A stretch of 64,000 nucleotides of DNA from Helicoverpa zea (taxonomy: Eukaryota > Arthropoda > Insecta > Lepidoptera > Noctuidae). Position 1 is the first letter of the stretch. The number at the start of each line of letters is the position of its first letter. A model generated the notes under the pieces. The model was given only the letters and a program-made list of their open reading frames with translations. It was not told the DNA's origin and did no database searches. Shown here in pieces: positions 31,147 to 43,424 of this stretch. A program made the translations under genes and the position numbers. The stretch spans positions 3,778,120 through 3,842,119 of the forward strand of contig NC_061455.1 in assembly GCF_022581195.2 (NCBI RefSeq), given 5' to 3'.

Positions 31147-33189
31147 TCTTTCTACCCAAATTGGCTTTCATCCAAGTCTTTTCAATGACCAAAATATTTC
31201 TTAAAAAAAAAAAATTACTTATTTATAAAAACTGTCTCCACGTAAATAATATAAGGTAAAAGCAATCGGCTCCATGAAATTGTGATGGATATTTACTTGG
31301 TAATCCTATGAATATTAAACTGCAATTAACATACGTTACATATCGTGAGCAAATGTGATTAATTTCAGTGTGGGCATAAGATCTGTTATATTTTAACGAG
31401 TATTGGGTTCTTCATCGAGAAAGGTCTTGCTTGAGATCTGGAAAAGGCCATGGTAAGTTATTAATTAACTTGTGTGATGGGTGCTGACACAACTGATAAA
31501 TTACATATAGCTACATATAAACATATTATAACACCCAGACCACGGCCAACAAGCATGCTCATCATACAAATGTCGGCAGTCCGGCATGGTGACCATTGCG
31601 CCGTCGAGGTCTTCAAATTAGATTAGAATAAATTTGTCACTATTTGTCTTAGATGATGTGATTTTCAACAAGTATAGTAAGTACACTTTAATAAGTGACT
31701 AGGTATTATTTTTTTTTCATTTTATAACTCCATTTCCGTTACCTTTGAAACCTTACAAAGATATTTAATAAAAATAAAAAAGTAATAGTAGCTTTTCAAT
31801 AACTGTAAAAACTGAACTTAGAAAAATCAATTTTCAATTCGCTCCATGAAATTGCTTGAGGAAATACGACTTTGCAATAGGTAGGTCGGTGGGTGAATTA
31901 CATTGAAAAATGTCCATTACAATAATTAATTTCCCAGTGATGTTGCCCTATTTCCAATTAACGGGAAAGAAAAGTAAAAACACGCAAGTACGCTCGCGAA
32001 CGAAAGACATTCGAGTTTTTTAAATCACAATTTGGAAGGTCGTTAAATATTTTCGTTCAATTTAGGCGTACTTTTGTTTGCTGAGAAGAATTTTCGTTTA
32101 CATTACTGTTGTAAATATTGGAATGTTGTTTTAAAGGAATTCGGGAGGAAAAGGCTTTTTTGCAAAATAAAATAAATTAATATAAATAGTTGCGTTACGA
32201 AATTTGTTTTGATTCTAGGAACATTTTTTCTGGGTTTTGTTTCACCTAGTCCAACACTTTAGGACTTCAGTGTACCTATTCGTCTAATTTACTCGACCGT
32301 TAAATAACTTCGTCAGTTAATTTGAAAGGTGCATTTAGTTCTAATGGGGAACGAAAACATGTTTGTGTAATTGGTGTTCTTACTTTATTAATTAAATAAC
32401 TATTTGTGTACACACCGATTTAAAAACTGTTTTATAAGATAGCCCATTTGTTGAGAAGGTATTCAGATGACGCGCGCTGTTACTTACTACTGACTTTCTG
32501 TCATCGTACAGCAGTGAGATTATTCAAGCGCGTTTTTCAAAACAGTAGTCAGCCGATGATCCAACAAATTAAGCCTCAAATAGATATTGACTATGTCTGT
32601 TTTCGATTAACAGAGATCAGTAGATTACTAATGATTCATACTGACCAATATGATTCAGGCATGTAAACGAAGAAGATTAGTCATCCGCACTAAAATAAAC
32701 CGGCCAAGTGCGAGTCGGACTCGCGCACCGAGGGTTCCGTACAAATGCTGTACAGATAAAAAGTGAGTTTCGCGCCAACCGTTCAGTTTAGAACAATCAT
32801 AGTTATGGTAATTTCGTGAGAGTCAAAATAGTTAATATTTTTTATTTTATAATATAACTAAAATAGTAGGCCAGTACCTTGTAAAAGTTATTTTATTGAA
32901 GTTATTTATATACAACATTTTATAGTCATCATTCAGAAATCTGATTGAAAATAACTGTCTTACATGTCTTAAAGGTCATGGGGCATATCTGACCCGCTTT
33001 GTAAAAAGTGGCGGACATGAATCAAAGTAGTTTTAAATCGTGGAGAATGGTATGACGTTTCTTTGAATATAAATATTTTATTAAAATTCCATGGAGACGA
33101 ATGTCCAGGATCGTTTGAAAAATATAAAAGACAAGCAGTTTCAGAGGATTGTACAGGTTGCAATGCTAGTTTTTATTGTTAAAGACATT

Positions 33190-34290
33190 TCATAAAGAAG
33201 GAAGGTGCCAATCCGGATGACCAGGATCTGATAAGGATCTGAAAACCCTGAGAAATCGAGGGCAACTCTTGAATATTGTAGGCACGCATCGAGTCATAAC
33301 CAGACATGTGAGTGTATTTTTGAGGGTACTGGTAAACAGTGAAGGTTTGGAGCTGATTTGATTATTGAGACTACAGAGAGTCAAGGGAACTCCCGAACGG
33401 TATGTTGCAACTACCACGTGTTTGGGGATATTTTATTCGTATTGGCGAAGACTTTCCACAAAGATAGGTTTGACTGCCATTGTGGGATCGACAGCTAAGA
33501 TCAGATATAGTTATGGGAACTCCTTTACAATTTATAACGTAACCTTGTGTTGGAGCTTATTTTATTTTAGGTGATGAGAATTCACTACTAACTTGGGTTA
33601 AAGCAGCCATTGCAGGAATGGGATCTTTTATTTTTGAGGGATTAATCACCTAAAGAGCCCCAGTTTCAGGTTTTTTCGAAACCGCCGGACGACTTGTAGC
33701 TTTCGAATTGTAACAACGACTTCTAGAGAGTAGGATTCGGGGCTGCTGGCTTTACGTTTCTAGAGCCTTGACAAAAGTGTAATTCTGTCCCTTTCTTTGT
33801 TTTATAAAGTCGGCATTATTTTATTTTGTAGCATTTTACAAACAAATCCAACTTCAAACATATAAAAAAGCAACAAGAAAACAAAAGCAAGAAAGAAATT
33901 AAAAAGATGTTAGGTGCATCGGTCTAGAAGTCGGTGTCTAGCTAGAGGATGCATCTATATTTATTTAACCACCGAGATCTAGACCGATGCATATAAACAG
34001 TTTTGTTGAGAAGTTGTTTTTTTTTGTAAAAAGTTTTTATTTTTAACTTTTGTGAAAAGTTCTCGTCAATACGAATAATATAAGCCCAAACACGACGTAA
34101 CTAAAACATACCGAGTTCTCTCGACTTTCTCACGTCTCCATCATCAGATAAGCTCTTAACCTTCACTGTTTGATAGTATCACCAGACATACATCTGAGAA
34201 TCAAGTTTTAATCCTATGCATGCCTACAATTTCTGATAGTTGCCCTCGATTTCTCAGGATTTCCATCATCAGATCCTGACCTGATGACAA
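33190..34290. repeat. Long imperfect foldback (inverted repeat)
   Basis: The left arm (about 33205-33470) and right arm (about 34040-34285) are imperfect reverse complements. Pairs include 'gaaatcgagggcaact' with 'agttgccctcgatttc', 'attcgtattggcgaaga' with 'ctcgtcaatacgaat', and 'aacggtatgtt' with 'aacataccgagtt'. Near the middle, 'gtgcatcggtctagaa' (33913-33928) pairs with 'tctagaccgatgcat' (33978-33992). There is no coding content. It could be a decayed foldback transposon. Confidence 0.65.
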
Positions 34291-34749
34291 TGGAAATAAA
34301 CGGCGAGTATACTCTTTCACTACAAAGAAATGATTTCTCAAATCCGTCAAACTTGGTCGTTTAAATTCCCCATTGAAATGAGGAAAATATTTGATGTTTA
34401 CACCTGATTTTCTCTAGATTCCCATGGTTCACATTGATGCGACTAATGCCATAGTAAATCAGAGCCTTTATCATTATACTGTGCTATATTTCGTTCGTAT
34501 CCGCCGTGGGTATGGTTTTCATACTAAGGTGCCCAATGACCTTTGAATGATTTAAAATTTTTCACAGTTTAGAGGCCATTATATAAGAAGTGTTTGATAT
34601 GAATTTCACGTTTTATTCAAAACTTTAATATCTCAACGCGTTCATGTGAAAAAGGGTAGGTAGTAATTATTAAAATTAGTTTATAATTATTAAAAAAATA
34701 TTTTATGTCATGTAAGCAAAAATAATATTTTAATATTTTATGTAACTTC

Positions 34750-35340
34750 AAATTTATCATTTTCGCAATTTTTCCTTTATCTGTACTATATAACGTTGCT
34801 TCGTGCCGAATTTTAAGATTCTGAGTTCACGGGAAGTACCTTGTAGGTTTTGATTCCCTAGCGTGTGACGGAAATTCGTCTAAGGTGTCGGTAAAACTGC
34901 TGTATCTTTTGATCGCGTTAACTTAGAAGTTTGATTTTTTGACTGCCTAAAGGGACAATAAACCTTGGTATTTGATTTAAATTTCAATTTGATACCTTTA
35001 TTCGTTCGTGAGAAATAAGGTAGTAAGTTTCATTTTATTAAAATATTTTTTTTTATATTATATAACTAAAAAAATGAGATTTTCGAAATTTTTCCTATAT
35101 TTGCATTATATGACAATGCTTCGTGCCAAATTTCAAGACTCTGAGTTTACGGGAAGTATCCTGTAGGTTTTGATTCCTTTGCGAGTGTCGAAAATTTGTT
35201 GAAAATATCGACATAATCGGATGTATCTTGTGATTGGCTTGGTTTAGAAGATTGATATTTTCACAGCTTAAAGGGACAATAGACCTGAGTATTTCATGTG
35301 AATTTCAGCTTGATACGTCCACGCGTTCTTGAGATAAAGG
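34750..35340 (+). repeat. Two tandem 320-base units
   Basis: The block 'gcttcgtgcc', 'gattctgagttcacgggaag', 'cttgtaggttttgattcc' begins at 34798 and recurs, slightly diverged, at 35118. The period is exactly 320 bases at that anchor. Confidence 0.65.
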
Positions 35341-35345
35341 GTCTT

Positions 35346-35396
<51 letters not shown>
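35346..35396 (+). repeat. (ACAG)n microsatellite
   Basis: About 13 uninterrupted tetranucleotide units, next to 'gacggacaacaaagtgatcc'. In the short-form copy the same place holds 'gacagacggacagacggac', so the expansion arose within this element. Confidence 0.9.
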
Positions 35397-35455
35397 GGAC
35401 AACAAAGTGATCCTATAAGGGTTCCGTTTTTTCCTTTCGAGGTACGGAACCCTAA

Positions 35456-36179
35456 AAGTTGAAATTTAATTAAACTTTCGGTATCTGAGATAAGTTTTTA
35501 TGCACTAGCTTCTGCCGGCGGTTTCCACTGCACTACTATTGTATCAGACCGACTAAAATCTTGTATTGTATTCACGATTACTTTCAAAATTAACTGTCCG
35601 CCAACCATCTGGCTAACTAGTATAATGGGTCAGCTTAGTCTGCCGTGTGCAAAGGCTCATAATGAGACAAATAATTCTAACTATATTATGGGTCGACAGT
35701 TTAGTCTGCCATGTGCAAAGACGGGACATAAAGAATGGGACAATTAGTTTACTAATAATGAACTGTGAAACACAAAATGATGAGATATTACTTAACTTTT
35801 TAACTAAAGGAGGGTATAAAATAAACCACAAGGTATTAAGTTCTGTCCAGTCCTAACCTAACCTAACAGAACATAGGTCAGGAACAGAACATATCTATGA
35901 GTAATCTACTCTGACTATCTATATGTTTTGTGCGTGAATTGGCTGGCCAGCTGGTACGCATATCAGTTATCGTGATGAGCAACTATAATTACGGATACTA
36001 AATACTGCCGCATGATTAACACTAATTAATCAGATATGATAACGTGAAATATAAATAAATTTGAAATATTTATCATCTCCGTCTATTTATTTAGCATTCT
36101 CTTAAATTAACACTCGTGTGCTAACCGTCCCAGATGCAAAAATTTTTTTTAAAATGATCTGAAAATACCAAATCCTAAA
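35456..36179. other. Upstream region of NRF gene A
   Basis: This gene-free 0.7 kb is homologous to 46560-47169 upstream of gene B, from 'gaccgactaaaa' to 'gcattctcttaaattaacac'. A possible TATA motif (tataaata, 36050-36057) is not conserved in gene B. A three-unit CCTAA run lies at 35852-35867. Confidence 0.5.
36134..36157 (+). promoter_or_regulatory. Short uORF before NRF gene A
   Basis: ATG at 36134 opens a seven-codon frame ending in TGA at 36155-36157, 22 bases before the main ATG. The matching 'gtcccagATGc' in gene B (47123) opens a nine-codon frame. Whether either is in the mRNA depends on the unknown transcription start. Confidence 0.3.
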
Positions 36180-39100
36180 ATGGTGTACAAAGAATTATTT
36201 TTAGTATTTTTATATTTAGTTAGTATAGTGCATAGTTCCAATGGAGTGGAAAGAAGAATAGGGGCGTTAGATAACCAGTTATATGAAGATGTGTTGGATG
36301 CTGAGCAGTGCGATCGCCAAATACAGTACATTAAAAATAATACGCTGTTGTTGCTGCAATGTAAGTAAATACTTGGTCACATATTATAATATTTTTTCCT
36401 TCGTACTCTCAAGACTAAACTCTAGAGTCTAAGATCTAGTAGTGGCACAGTGCTGTGGATTTCATTTCCGAGTCGTATCTTGTTTTTGAGGATTTTTAGA
36501 AACTTTTATTAAGTAACCCGAAGTCCACGTAAATGTCGGTACTGGTTCTAATCTCTCTTCGGTCGTGTCGGATTGTCAACATGATGATGATGATGATGTT
36601 CTCCTAGCCGATTATCGGCTTCGACGGCTGTTCTCATGAAAGAAGATCAGCCAATTGAGCAGGACATATTATACCTCCGGGATGTTTTAAGAAAGTCTCT
36701 AAAACTCACAAAGCGATTTCGGCCTGACCCGGAAATCGAACCCGAGACCTCGTGCTCAGCATCCACGCTTACAACAGCTAGACCAATGAGCAGGCCAACA
36801 TATCAAGCTATGATATAGTGAGGCAACTGGGAATAATAAGTGAATTTGCGCATTTTTTATGCAATATAAAATAAGCATGTTTTGCGCAGCTGGCTGATCT
36901 ATTCAGAGAGAGTAGTTGCCATGGCCGCCAATCGGCCAAGACTACCAATACTAGTATTTTTAGTGGGTCTTCAAATAATGTTCATGAATATTTATTTTTC
37001 AGTCATGGACTCCGGTTTCAGGACTCCGAGAGGGGTTTTAACAGGCAACACAGTAGACATGGGAAATTACCACCAATGTCTAGGAATTGACCATACTAAC
37101 CCAGAAGAAGATATGCATATTCAGGGCAAATATGCTACTATTTATGTGCCACTGATTCAGACTTTAAACTGGCCTAGTCCACAGCATACAGTATCAACGC
37201 AATTTGATCCAACAACCCTACAGTTGGACCCAGAACTTGCTGACAAGATACAGGAATATAATATTATGCGAAAGGAATTACTTATGTTTAGTGGAAACTT
37301 TGAAAAAGATGATGGTTATTATTTACATGATGAAAACGAAAGGTAAGTCAAACAGTGTAATTTTTTAAATTAATAACAACAATGATCGAGTCATTCGTCA
37401 TCTCGACACACTTAACTCACCACGAATGTGGACACACGACATGGTGAAACTCAAAATTTTAACATTTATCATGTCTTCAACTCGACACGTTAAAATTTTG
37501 ATCCGTGTCCAGTTAGTGAAACTTAAATTATACACTTATTGTGTTTGTTGCTTCTTCGTGCTCAAACGGTTGCAACAATTCCGATAGAATCTGTTTCTCC
37601 GAAGCCTAAAATATATCTTTCAGAATTTAAACTCCAATATAAATTTTTAAAATTTTGCAATCATCAGGTCCTATTTTGGTTGATTTTATATGCTGTTTAC
37701 CAAGTGCTCATTAAAATTTCTATATTTTTCAGGAGCGTACCACCGAATCCATATATTCAATCATTCCGGCTAGCATTGTGCACACCTAGACCCTGCACTA
37801 TAGAGCAAGCTATAACTTCCTTCTTTTTCAACGTCACCGCTATTGGCTTTAATTTCGTAGACGACTTCACTCGAATTGCCGACGATAAGCCTTGGTCAGC
37901 GGCCGATACTATCGCTGTGTAAGTATTATCAGGATATCTTATGAGCAGTTGGCAACTGTCAGTATTCGAGGGATAGTACCATTTTTGGTACTGACTGACA
38001 AAAACTGCCAACTGCAATAAAAAAACACCCAGACTATACCCATTACAGTCAAATACAAGTATATGTAGGTCAGATACAAAAAAAAACTGCCAAAAAAATT
38101 CCTTATTGATACTCATTTCTGCTCGTGTAATTAATCGTGCAGCCTTTTCTGATCTTAATATTGAAATATAAAGGTTTTTTGTAATAAAGTTAGGTACTAT
38201 TAATTAATATTATTGTTGTTTTTGTGCTACTGTATAATGTGGCTACGGGTGTATGTATTTTAATTATAGGGTTCCGTAATAAACGGGTAAAAGAAAAGTA
38301 TTGCTGAGGCTTCGCAGTCCGTGTGTTTGTCCGTCTGTAAACAGGCTACATTTCATAAACCATAATAGCTAGACAGTTGTTTACTGAAAAGGAAAAAAAA
38401 TATTAGAGGCTCCCATGCAACAAACAATTTTTTTTGATAATCGTACGGAACTTTTTCTCCTATCAGATTATTTTTTTAAATTGCCGTTTGATACCAACTT
38501 TATTTTGCTTTGATTATAGTGATACAAAGATAATGATTTATCTTATCAATAGGAAATGCAGACTTCGGGAATACCTACGTCAATATGTTTAATCTTACGG
38601 AAAATATTTATATTATTTTTGTATCACATTTCCATTTCATTTCGTAAATAAATAAAAATACTGTCCGTCGTAATTTTTACTAATATTTGAAATATGAAAG
38701 TCACACTTTCAGTCGTTTTCATATCAAAAGTACGATATAATAGGAGTAGATTCCCCCAGGACGCGGGCGGAACCGCGGATAACAGCTTGTATTATTAATA
38801 TGTAGGTAGATAAGATGATTGATGTTAACGCGTTTGTTTTTTTTTTTTTCAGAGTCTTTTTTTCATTACTCGGTATTGTAACCTTACTCAGTACAAGTTA
38901 CGATTTATGCCATCGATTCGTATTTAAGAAAGGTAAGTTTTTCACCATCAGTTCTCTAAGTTTTTGATTTTGAACTGACTTTCCAAAAAAAAGTATTTCC
39001 TTTGGAAATAACAAACCGATTGATATACAATCAAATCAAAATGTAATCAGTACTATCAATTATGTATTTGTTATTTAATTTCATGACTTGCTTTGATAAC

Positions 39101-42100
39101 AATCTTGTTGCTACCTTAAATTATTCAAAGCAATATTATTACTTAGAGTTCCTTTTTGTTTTTAATCTCCCTTATTTCTTATTTTACATGTTTTTTTTTA
39201 ATAAATTGTCATTATTATTTCCAGATCCAAAACAAATGAGCACACTAGGCCGATCATTCTCAGTATACACGAATGGGCAAAGGTTAACGACCTTCAGTAC
39301 TACAGCTGGAAGTATGCAATGTCTTGATGGTATCAGAACTTTGGCCATGGTGTGGGTCGTGGTGGGCCATACCTACAGTACCGAACCGACCCAACAAAAC
39401 CTTCTTGAAGTCTACGATGTAAGACTTGTTTAATTTACTGCCAGTTTTACCGGTTACTGATAAAGTCTCTTAAAGGTTATCAGGAACTTATTTGATAGAT
39501 AAACTACTTGGTTTTACAGTCTTGTAATATCTGGCAGAAATTATTAGCGTCCTTTTTTCTGTCAGATAAAATGACTATCGGATAACTAATCGACACTTTA
39601 TCGATAACCAGTAAACCGAGCATATAGTCTTATGGTTATGACATAGTAATTTTGAAATAACTATGTAGAAAAATGTAGGAAATTGCTACTTAATGTGGAA
39701 TAAAAATCGAAAGTTTATCATTCCGATAAACACAAAAATATTATTGCTATAAAAATTCAAATATCGATAACAGTTGACTGCACTGCTTCTTTAATTTTAT
39801 CGATTATCGATTAATCGAGATGCGATTATATATTATGAAATTTTGTTTGATTGCAGTGGTTGTTTTCCACAAGAGGTCTGTGGATAACTGGAGCCTCTAT
39901 GACGGTAGATACATTTTTCACAATAGCTGGGATACTTCTAGTCTACACCACTGTTAACAAGATGAATCAAGGTAAGTTTCTTGAATATTCTGGTGGTTGC
40001 AATCGCGACTGCTATGACTGAGCTCTCCGGTTCGATTCCTGGTTGAAATCACTTTGTGGGTTTTATAAACTTACAAAGCAGCCCGTAGTCTGGAAGTTGA
40101 TGATTGATTCACTCGTTTAGCGGAGGGCACGTTAATGTCGGTCCTGCCCCTGATCTCTCTCCGGTCGTGTCGGATTACCATCGCATCGGGCTAGGAGAGT
40201 GAAGGAATAGTGAGTGCACCTGTGTCTGCGCAAATGTTGTGCACTATAATATGTCCTGATCTCCTTATATGAGAACAGCCGCCTAAATCAGCCTTGGAAG
40301 TATTATTCTGATCGTAATTATCCGTTTAATTTAACAGTTTTACCGTTAAATTATCCGTTTAATTTGGCAGTAAAAATATCTTAAAAATCCCAGCGACATA
40401 AATTATTAATTTACGAATCACATAATTGATAACATATTATTATGTAAGTGCAGGTTATTTCTAATTATCAGATAGTAAAATTGATCTTTAAAGACCATAT
40501 GATCTTGCCTTACATAAGTCAAATATAAAAAGATTGTGGGAGTGATTTATGGTTGACTAATACCTTTTTCAAATGCTCACAAGACCTTTCCCTTCCCGAG
40601 CGGGGCTGACAAGGACCAAGGCCAGCCGGGGCTGCGGGATTGTTCGAAAGAGTTACCGCGGCCCTGGTACATAAAGGGCTTAAGATGGAGTATGATGAGG
40701 TTTTAGTCAGTAAAAGTCGAAGAATCCTCACGCTGTTAACAAACAGCGGGAGTGGTCTTTCCCATAAAAAAAATACTTTCCTTTTCCAAGGTCATTCATT
40801 AGATCCTAATTCCAGTTTCATTAATTTGGCATGCTTTATAATAAATCTTGTAATTTATTTCAGTAACATTTGTAAAGAACATCCACTGGTTCTACCTGAA
40901 CCGCTTCGTCAGGCTGACCCCACTCCTGGCTGTGGCTGCACTGCTCCAAGCTTCATACTTCAATAGATTCACGGACGGGCCCTTTTGGTTAACAGTAGCC
41001 GGCTACACGAACAACTGTAGAAAAAACTGGTGGTCTACTCTTCTTTATGTGCAAAATTACGTACACGTGGAAGAAATGGTATGTCATCATTTCTGTCTTG
41101 AATGTAAATTATCAATATTTTAACTCCTAACTGAAGTATGTCTCATACTCCATCCCCTGAGATAAAATATAATGAGTAACGTCCTAAAGAACATAATTGG
41201 GAACCCTGCGGGATTGCTCGAAAGTGTTACCGCGGCCCTGGTACATTGAAGGCCTTCGAATAAACATGATGGGTTTTAGTCAGTGACAGTCTGACACTCC
41301 CCTCACTCTTACTATCCACAGCGAGAGGAGTCATTTGATTATTTTCTATCAAAAAATAAAAATAATATCTTTTGGGACTCCTAACACAAGATTAAGAGCA
41401 AAACGTAATTAGTCCGATTATTCTTCTGTTTCAGTGTGTCGCTCACTCCTGGTATGTGGCCATAGACTTCCAACTCTATGTGGTCTCACCTTTGGTTCTC
41501 ATTTGGGTCGTAAGTGGCAAGAAACTCTACTCTTGGATTGGCTTAATCGGTTCTTTTGCGGCAATACTTGTATCGTCGACAATTTATAATTTCCACCACA
41601 ATTTGCCTGCACACAGTGTTGTTCCAGCGTAAGTACTTTAGTAATTTTATAATGAAATCAAAGAAACTATTCTGATTCGATTTAAAAAATATGATCTGTT
41701 TTTTATGATATATTTTTGTACACTTCCAACTTACTCTTCCCTATTGCATCTCTCTATTGCTCTAAGGTTTGCTGTTAGAGAACCCAACTCTGGGTTAAGC
41801 TCACCCTTGTACATAAATTATCTGTGTGTTTGTATTAAATTTGTTTGTGTAAAAATAGAAAATTAAAATGTATTGGTATCATGAATTCGATTATAGCTAT
41901 ATTTGGCACTCTTACCGTCCCAATAGAATATTATAGATTTGTGTCTTGTATTTAATTTCTTCATAATAAAAACTTTAATTTTATGTTTCAGCCGTTTTCC
42001 TGAATTACATGATTTCATGGTAAAGTACTACTTCAACGCGCTATGTCGTGCTGGTCCGTTCTTCGTCGGCATGATCTTTGGATACGTTTTGCATCTTTAC

Positions 42101-43424
42101 CGTAAAACTAGATTGCAAATACCATGGGTAAGTTTGATGTTGCAAATGAGAACATTATTGAGTGCGATTAAATTTCAAGCCTTGGATTCTATATTACGTT
42201 GGGAATTTCGGGTCGAATGTCATGAGAACACTCTATCAACCTATTGATTGATATAAAAATCTCTATAATAAGATCCACGAACTCACTCTTCTTATCATTA
42301 ATTTTCAGATCTTAGCCTTATTCTTCTGGGCGTGCTCTGCTGGTATTATCGGAGGTATCTTCTACTTCATATACAGAGTCTTGCAATATGATTGGGACAA
42401 CGATTTTATGGATAATTTTATGAATTCATTCATGAGGTCTGGCTATGCGTGTGCTATCTCCTGGTTGGTCATAGCATGTGTGCATGGTTACGCTGGTAAG
42501 TGTAAATCAGTTATAATCTCATCTTCTTCTCCAATGTTTTGTATCATTACTCTCATTTTGTACCATTGCGTCAGTGTAAGTTTATTTTTTCTCATTTACA
42601 GGTCCTATCAATTGGTTCCTTTCTCTCGAAGTATGGAGATTACCAGCTCGCTTGTCATACGGAATGTATTTGTTCCACTACCCGCTACAGTTTTCTTTGA
42701 ATGGCACGATGTTAGCACCTAGTTATTTCTCCGTCGGCGCCTATGTAAGTATTGCATTTAATTACTATTTCATTTTCCATTGTTTTTAATTAACCTCAAA
42801 AAGAATTCAAAAAGAATAAAAAATAAGAAGTAGTACAGAACAGAAAAAAATCATATACTTGAAGACTTTTTTCTCCTGCACTATTTTTTTATTTTTCTTT
42901 CACAGGCATTCAAATCGTTGGCATACTTGTCTTATGCATTCATATGGTCCTTCGTGTTAACTCTTCTTGTGGACTCTCCAATAACAGTTCTTTTTAAAAT
43001 GCTGATGGATAAGGGTATGTTTTACTTAATATTAGTACTTTACATTTTATTGTGATCCAAAAGGGATCCTTCTGTCACGATAAAGTAGGGTATTTAATAT
43101 GCTTAATGAGGTTTTTTATTGAATGTTAATGTATTTGCTTATATTTCAGCAAAGCCAAAGAAACCTGCTGTGCAACCGAATGAAGTAACTAAACAGGATC
43201 ATTTCGAGAATAATGCAGATATCAATGGCAATCCGAGATCCATGAAAGAACTTGAAATGAACAAAGCAGATGATGGAAATTCTGAAGGTGCAAAAGAAGT
43301 AGCCGTTTTGAATTCTGATTCTAATGAAGCATTAGCAAAATCAAACAATGCAAGCAATATTAACGATACTGATGCTATTGTTAATACGAAGGATGAGAAT
43401 GAAACGAAAAAAGGAATAGTTTAA
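36180..43424 (+). CDS. nrf-6: Nose resistant to fluoxetine (NRF-6)-like acyltransferase, gene A
   Basis: A predicted multi-pass membrane acyltransferase of the NRF-6 family; the substrate is unknown. Thirteen in-phase exons give 784 aa: 36180-36360, 37003-37342, 37733-37918, 38853-38932, 39225-39418, 39857-39971, 40864-41078, 41435-41628, 41992-42127, 42309-42495, 42602-42744, 42906-43014 and 43150-43424. Residues 1-22 look like a signal peptide. The NRF N-terminal domain (about 40-200) shows Cys44, the GN pair at 75-76, Cys86, Cys190 and Cys195. A membrane segment at 236-251 leads to the acyltransferase-3 domain (about 293-690), with the conserved LDGIRTLAM and VVVGHTY (His311), RFVRLTP in exon 7, 'DFQLYVVSP' in exon 8 and 'LFHYPLQ' in exon 11. 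The last 90 residues are a hydrophilic, Asn/Glu/Lys-rich tail. The start is the ATG of MVYKE, shared with gene B. Confidence 0.92.
36495..36930 (+). repeat. SINE in intron 1 of gene A, split by a second SINE
   Basis: The outer SINE reads 'gtccacgtaaatgtcggtac', 'ctcttcggtcgtgtcgga' (to about 36575) and resumes near 36878 with 'tgcgcagctggctgatctat'. An orthologous SINE without the interruption is in intron 1 of gene B (47450-47675). The outer copy therefore predates the gene duplication, and the inner one does not. Confidence 0.65.
36576..36820 (-). mobile_element. tRNA-derived SINE nested in intron 1 of gene A
   Basis: On the minus strand there is an A-box-like 'ttggtctagctg' and a clear B box 'gggttcgatttcc' (plus 36731-36743), followed by a body with 'ataatatgtcctgctcaatt' and 'ggctgatcttctttcatgag', and a 3' (CAT)n tail (36580-36597 on the plus strand). 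The body is the same as the SINE at 15183, 39995 and 60970, which ties these copies to one tRNA-derived family. Confidence 0.75.
38264..38430 (+). repeat. 'ggttccgta' repeat fragment in intron 3 of gene A
   Basis: It contains 'tatagggttccgtaataaac' then 'tgtttgtccgtctgtaaaca' and 'aaccataatagctag'. The paralogous intron of gene B has the same at 48853-49012, so it was in the ancestral gene before duplication. Confidence 0.55.
39995..40300 (+). mobile_element. tRNA-derived SINE in intron 6 of gene A
   Basis: The head contains B box 'ggttcgattcc' (40029-40039). The body reads 'agcccgtagtctggaagttg', 'ccggtcgtgtcggattacca', 'tagtgagtgcacctgtgtct' and 'gcactataatatgtcctgat'. Gene B has no copy at this site, so it came after the gene duplication. 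Confidence 0.75.
40605..40770 (+). repeat. Dispersed SINE-like repeat, copy 3 (intron 6 of gene A)
   Basis: It shares 'gccggggctgcgggattgtt', 'taccgcggccctggtacata' and 'ttttagtcagtaaaagtc' with the copy at 29990. It is absent from the equivalent intron of gene B. Confidence 0.6.
41205..41348 (+). repeat. Dispersed SINE-like repeat, copy 4 (intron 7 of gene A)
   Basis: It contains 'ttaccgcggccctggtacat', 'ttttagtcagtgacagtctg', 'acactcccctcac' and 'gagaggagtcatttgatt'. The equivalent intron of gene B lacks it. Confidence 0.6.

Larger units (their letters stand above)
26253..32698. other. Gene-free repeat-bearing stretch
   Basis: I recognise no coding exon in these 6.4 kb; open frames are at most 75 codons and featureless. 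The stretch holds two copies of a dispersed repeat (26331-26475 minus, 29990-30172 plus), a near-tandem direct repeat (about 28573-28747), a copy of the JHEH-intron repeat (31044-31146), and a block at about 31885-32215 that matches DNA at 43690-43985. 32613-32690 matches 46438-46520, which marks the upstream portion of the NRF duplication. Confidence 0.55.
32699..35455 (+). mobile_element. 'ccggccaagtgcgagtcgg' repeat, long form with nested foldback
   Basis: It opens with 'aaccggccaagtgcgagtcg' and 'cgcaccgagggttccgta' at 32699-32743 and closes with 'gttccgttttttcc', then 'tacggaaccctaaaa' at 35441-35455, just like the 550-bp copy at 16382. The extra length comes from a foldback (33190-34290) and from a tandemly doubled internal segment of 320-base period (34750-35340). 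A long (ACAG)n microsatellite sits next to the right end. No protein domain was recognised. It may be one element with later insertions or two fragments that happen to bracket unrelated DNA. Confidence 0.55.

Noticed and set aside
35852..35867. Three CCTAA units resembling the insect telomere repeat (TTAGG)n
   Set aside because: Only three units, expected by chance in AT-rich DNA; no longer array nearby.
36720..36745. B box that could indicate a tRNA gene
   Set aside because: There is no cloverleaf; the sequence continues into a SINE body with a (CAT)n tail.
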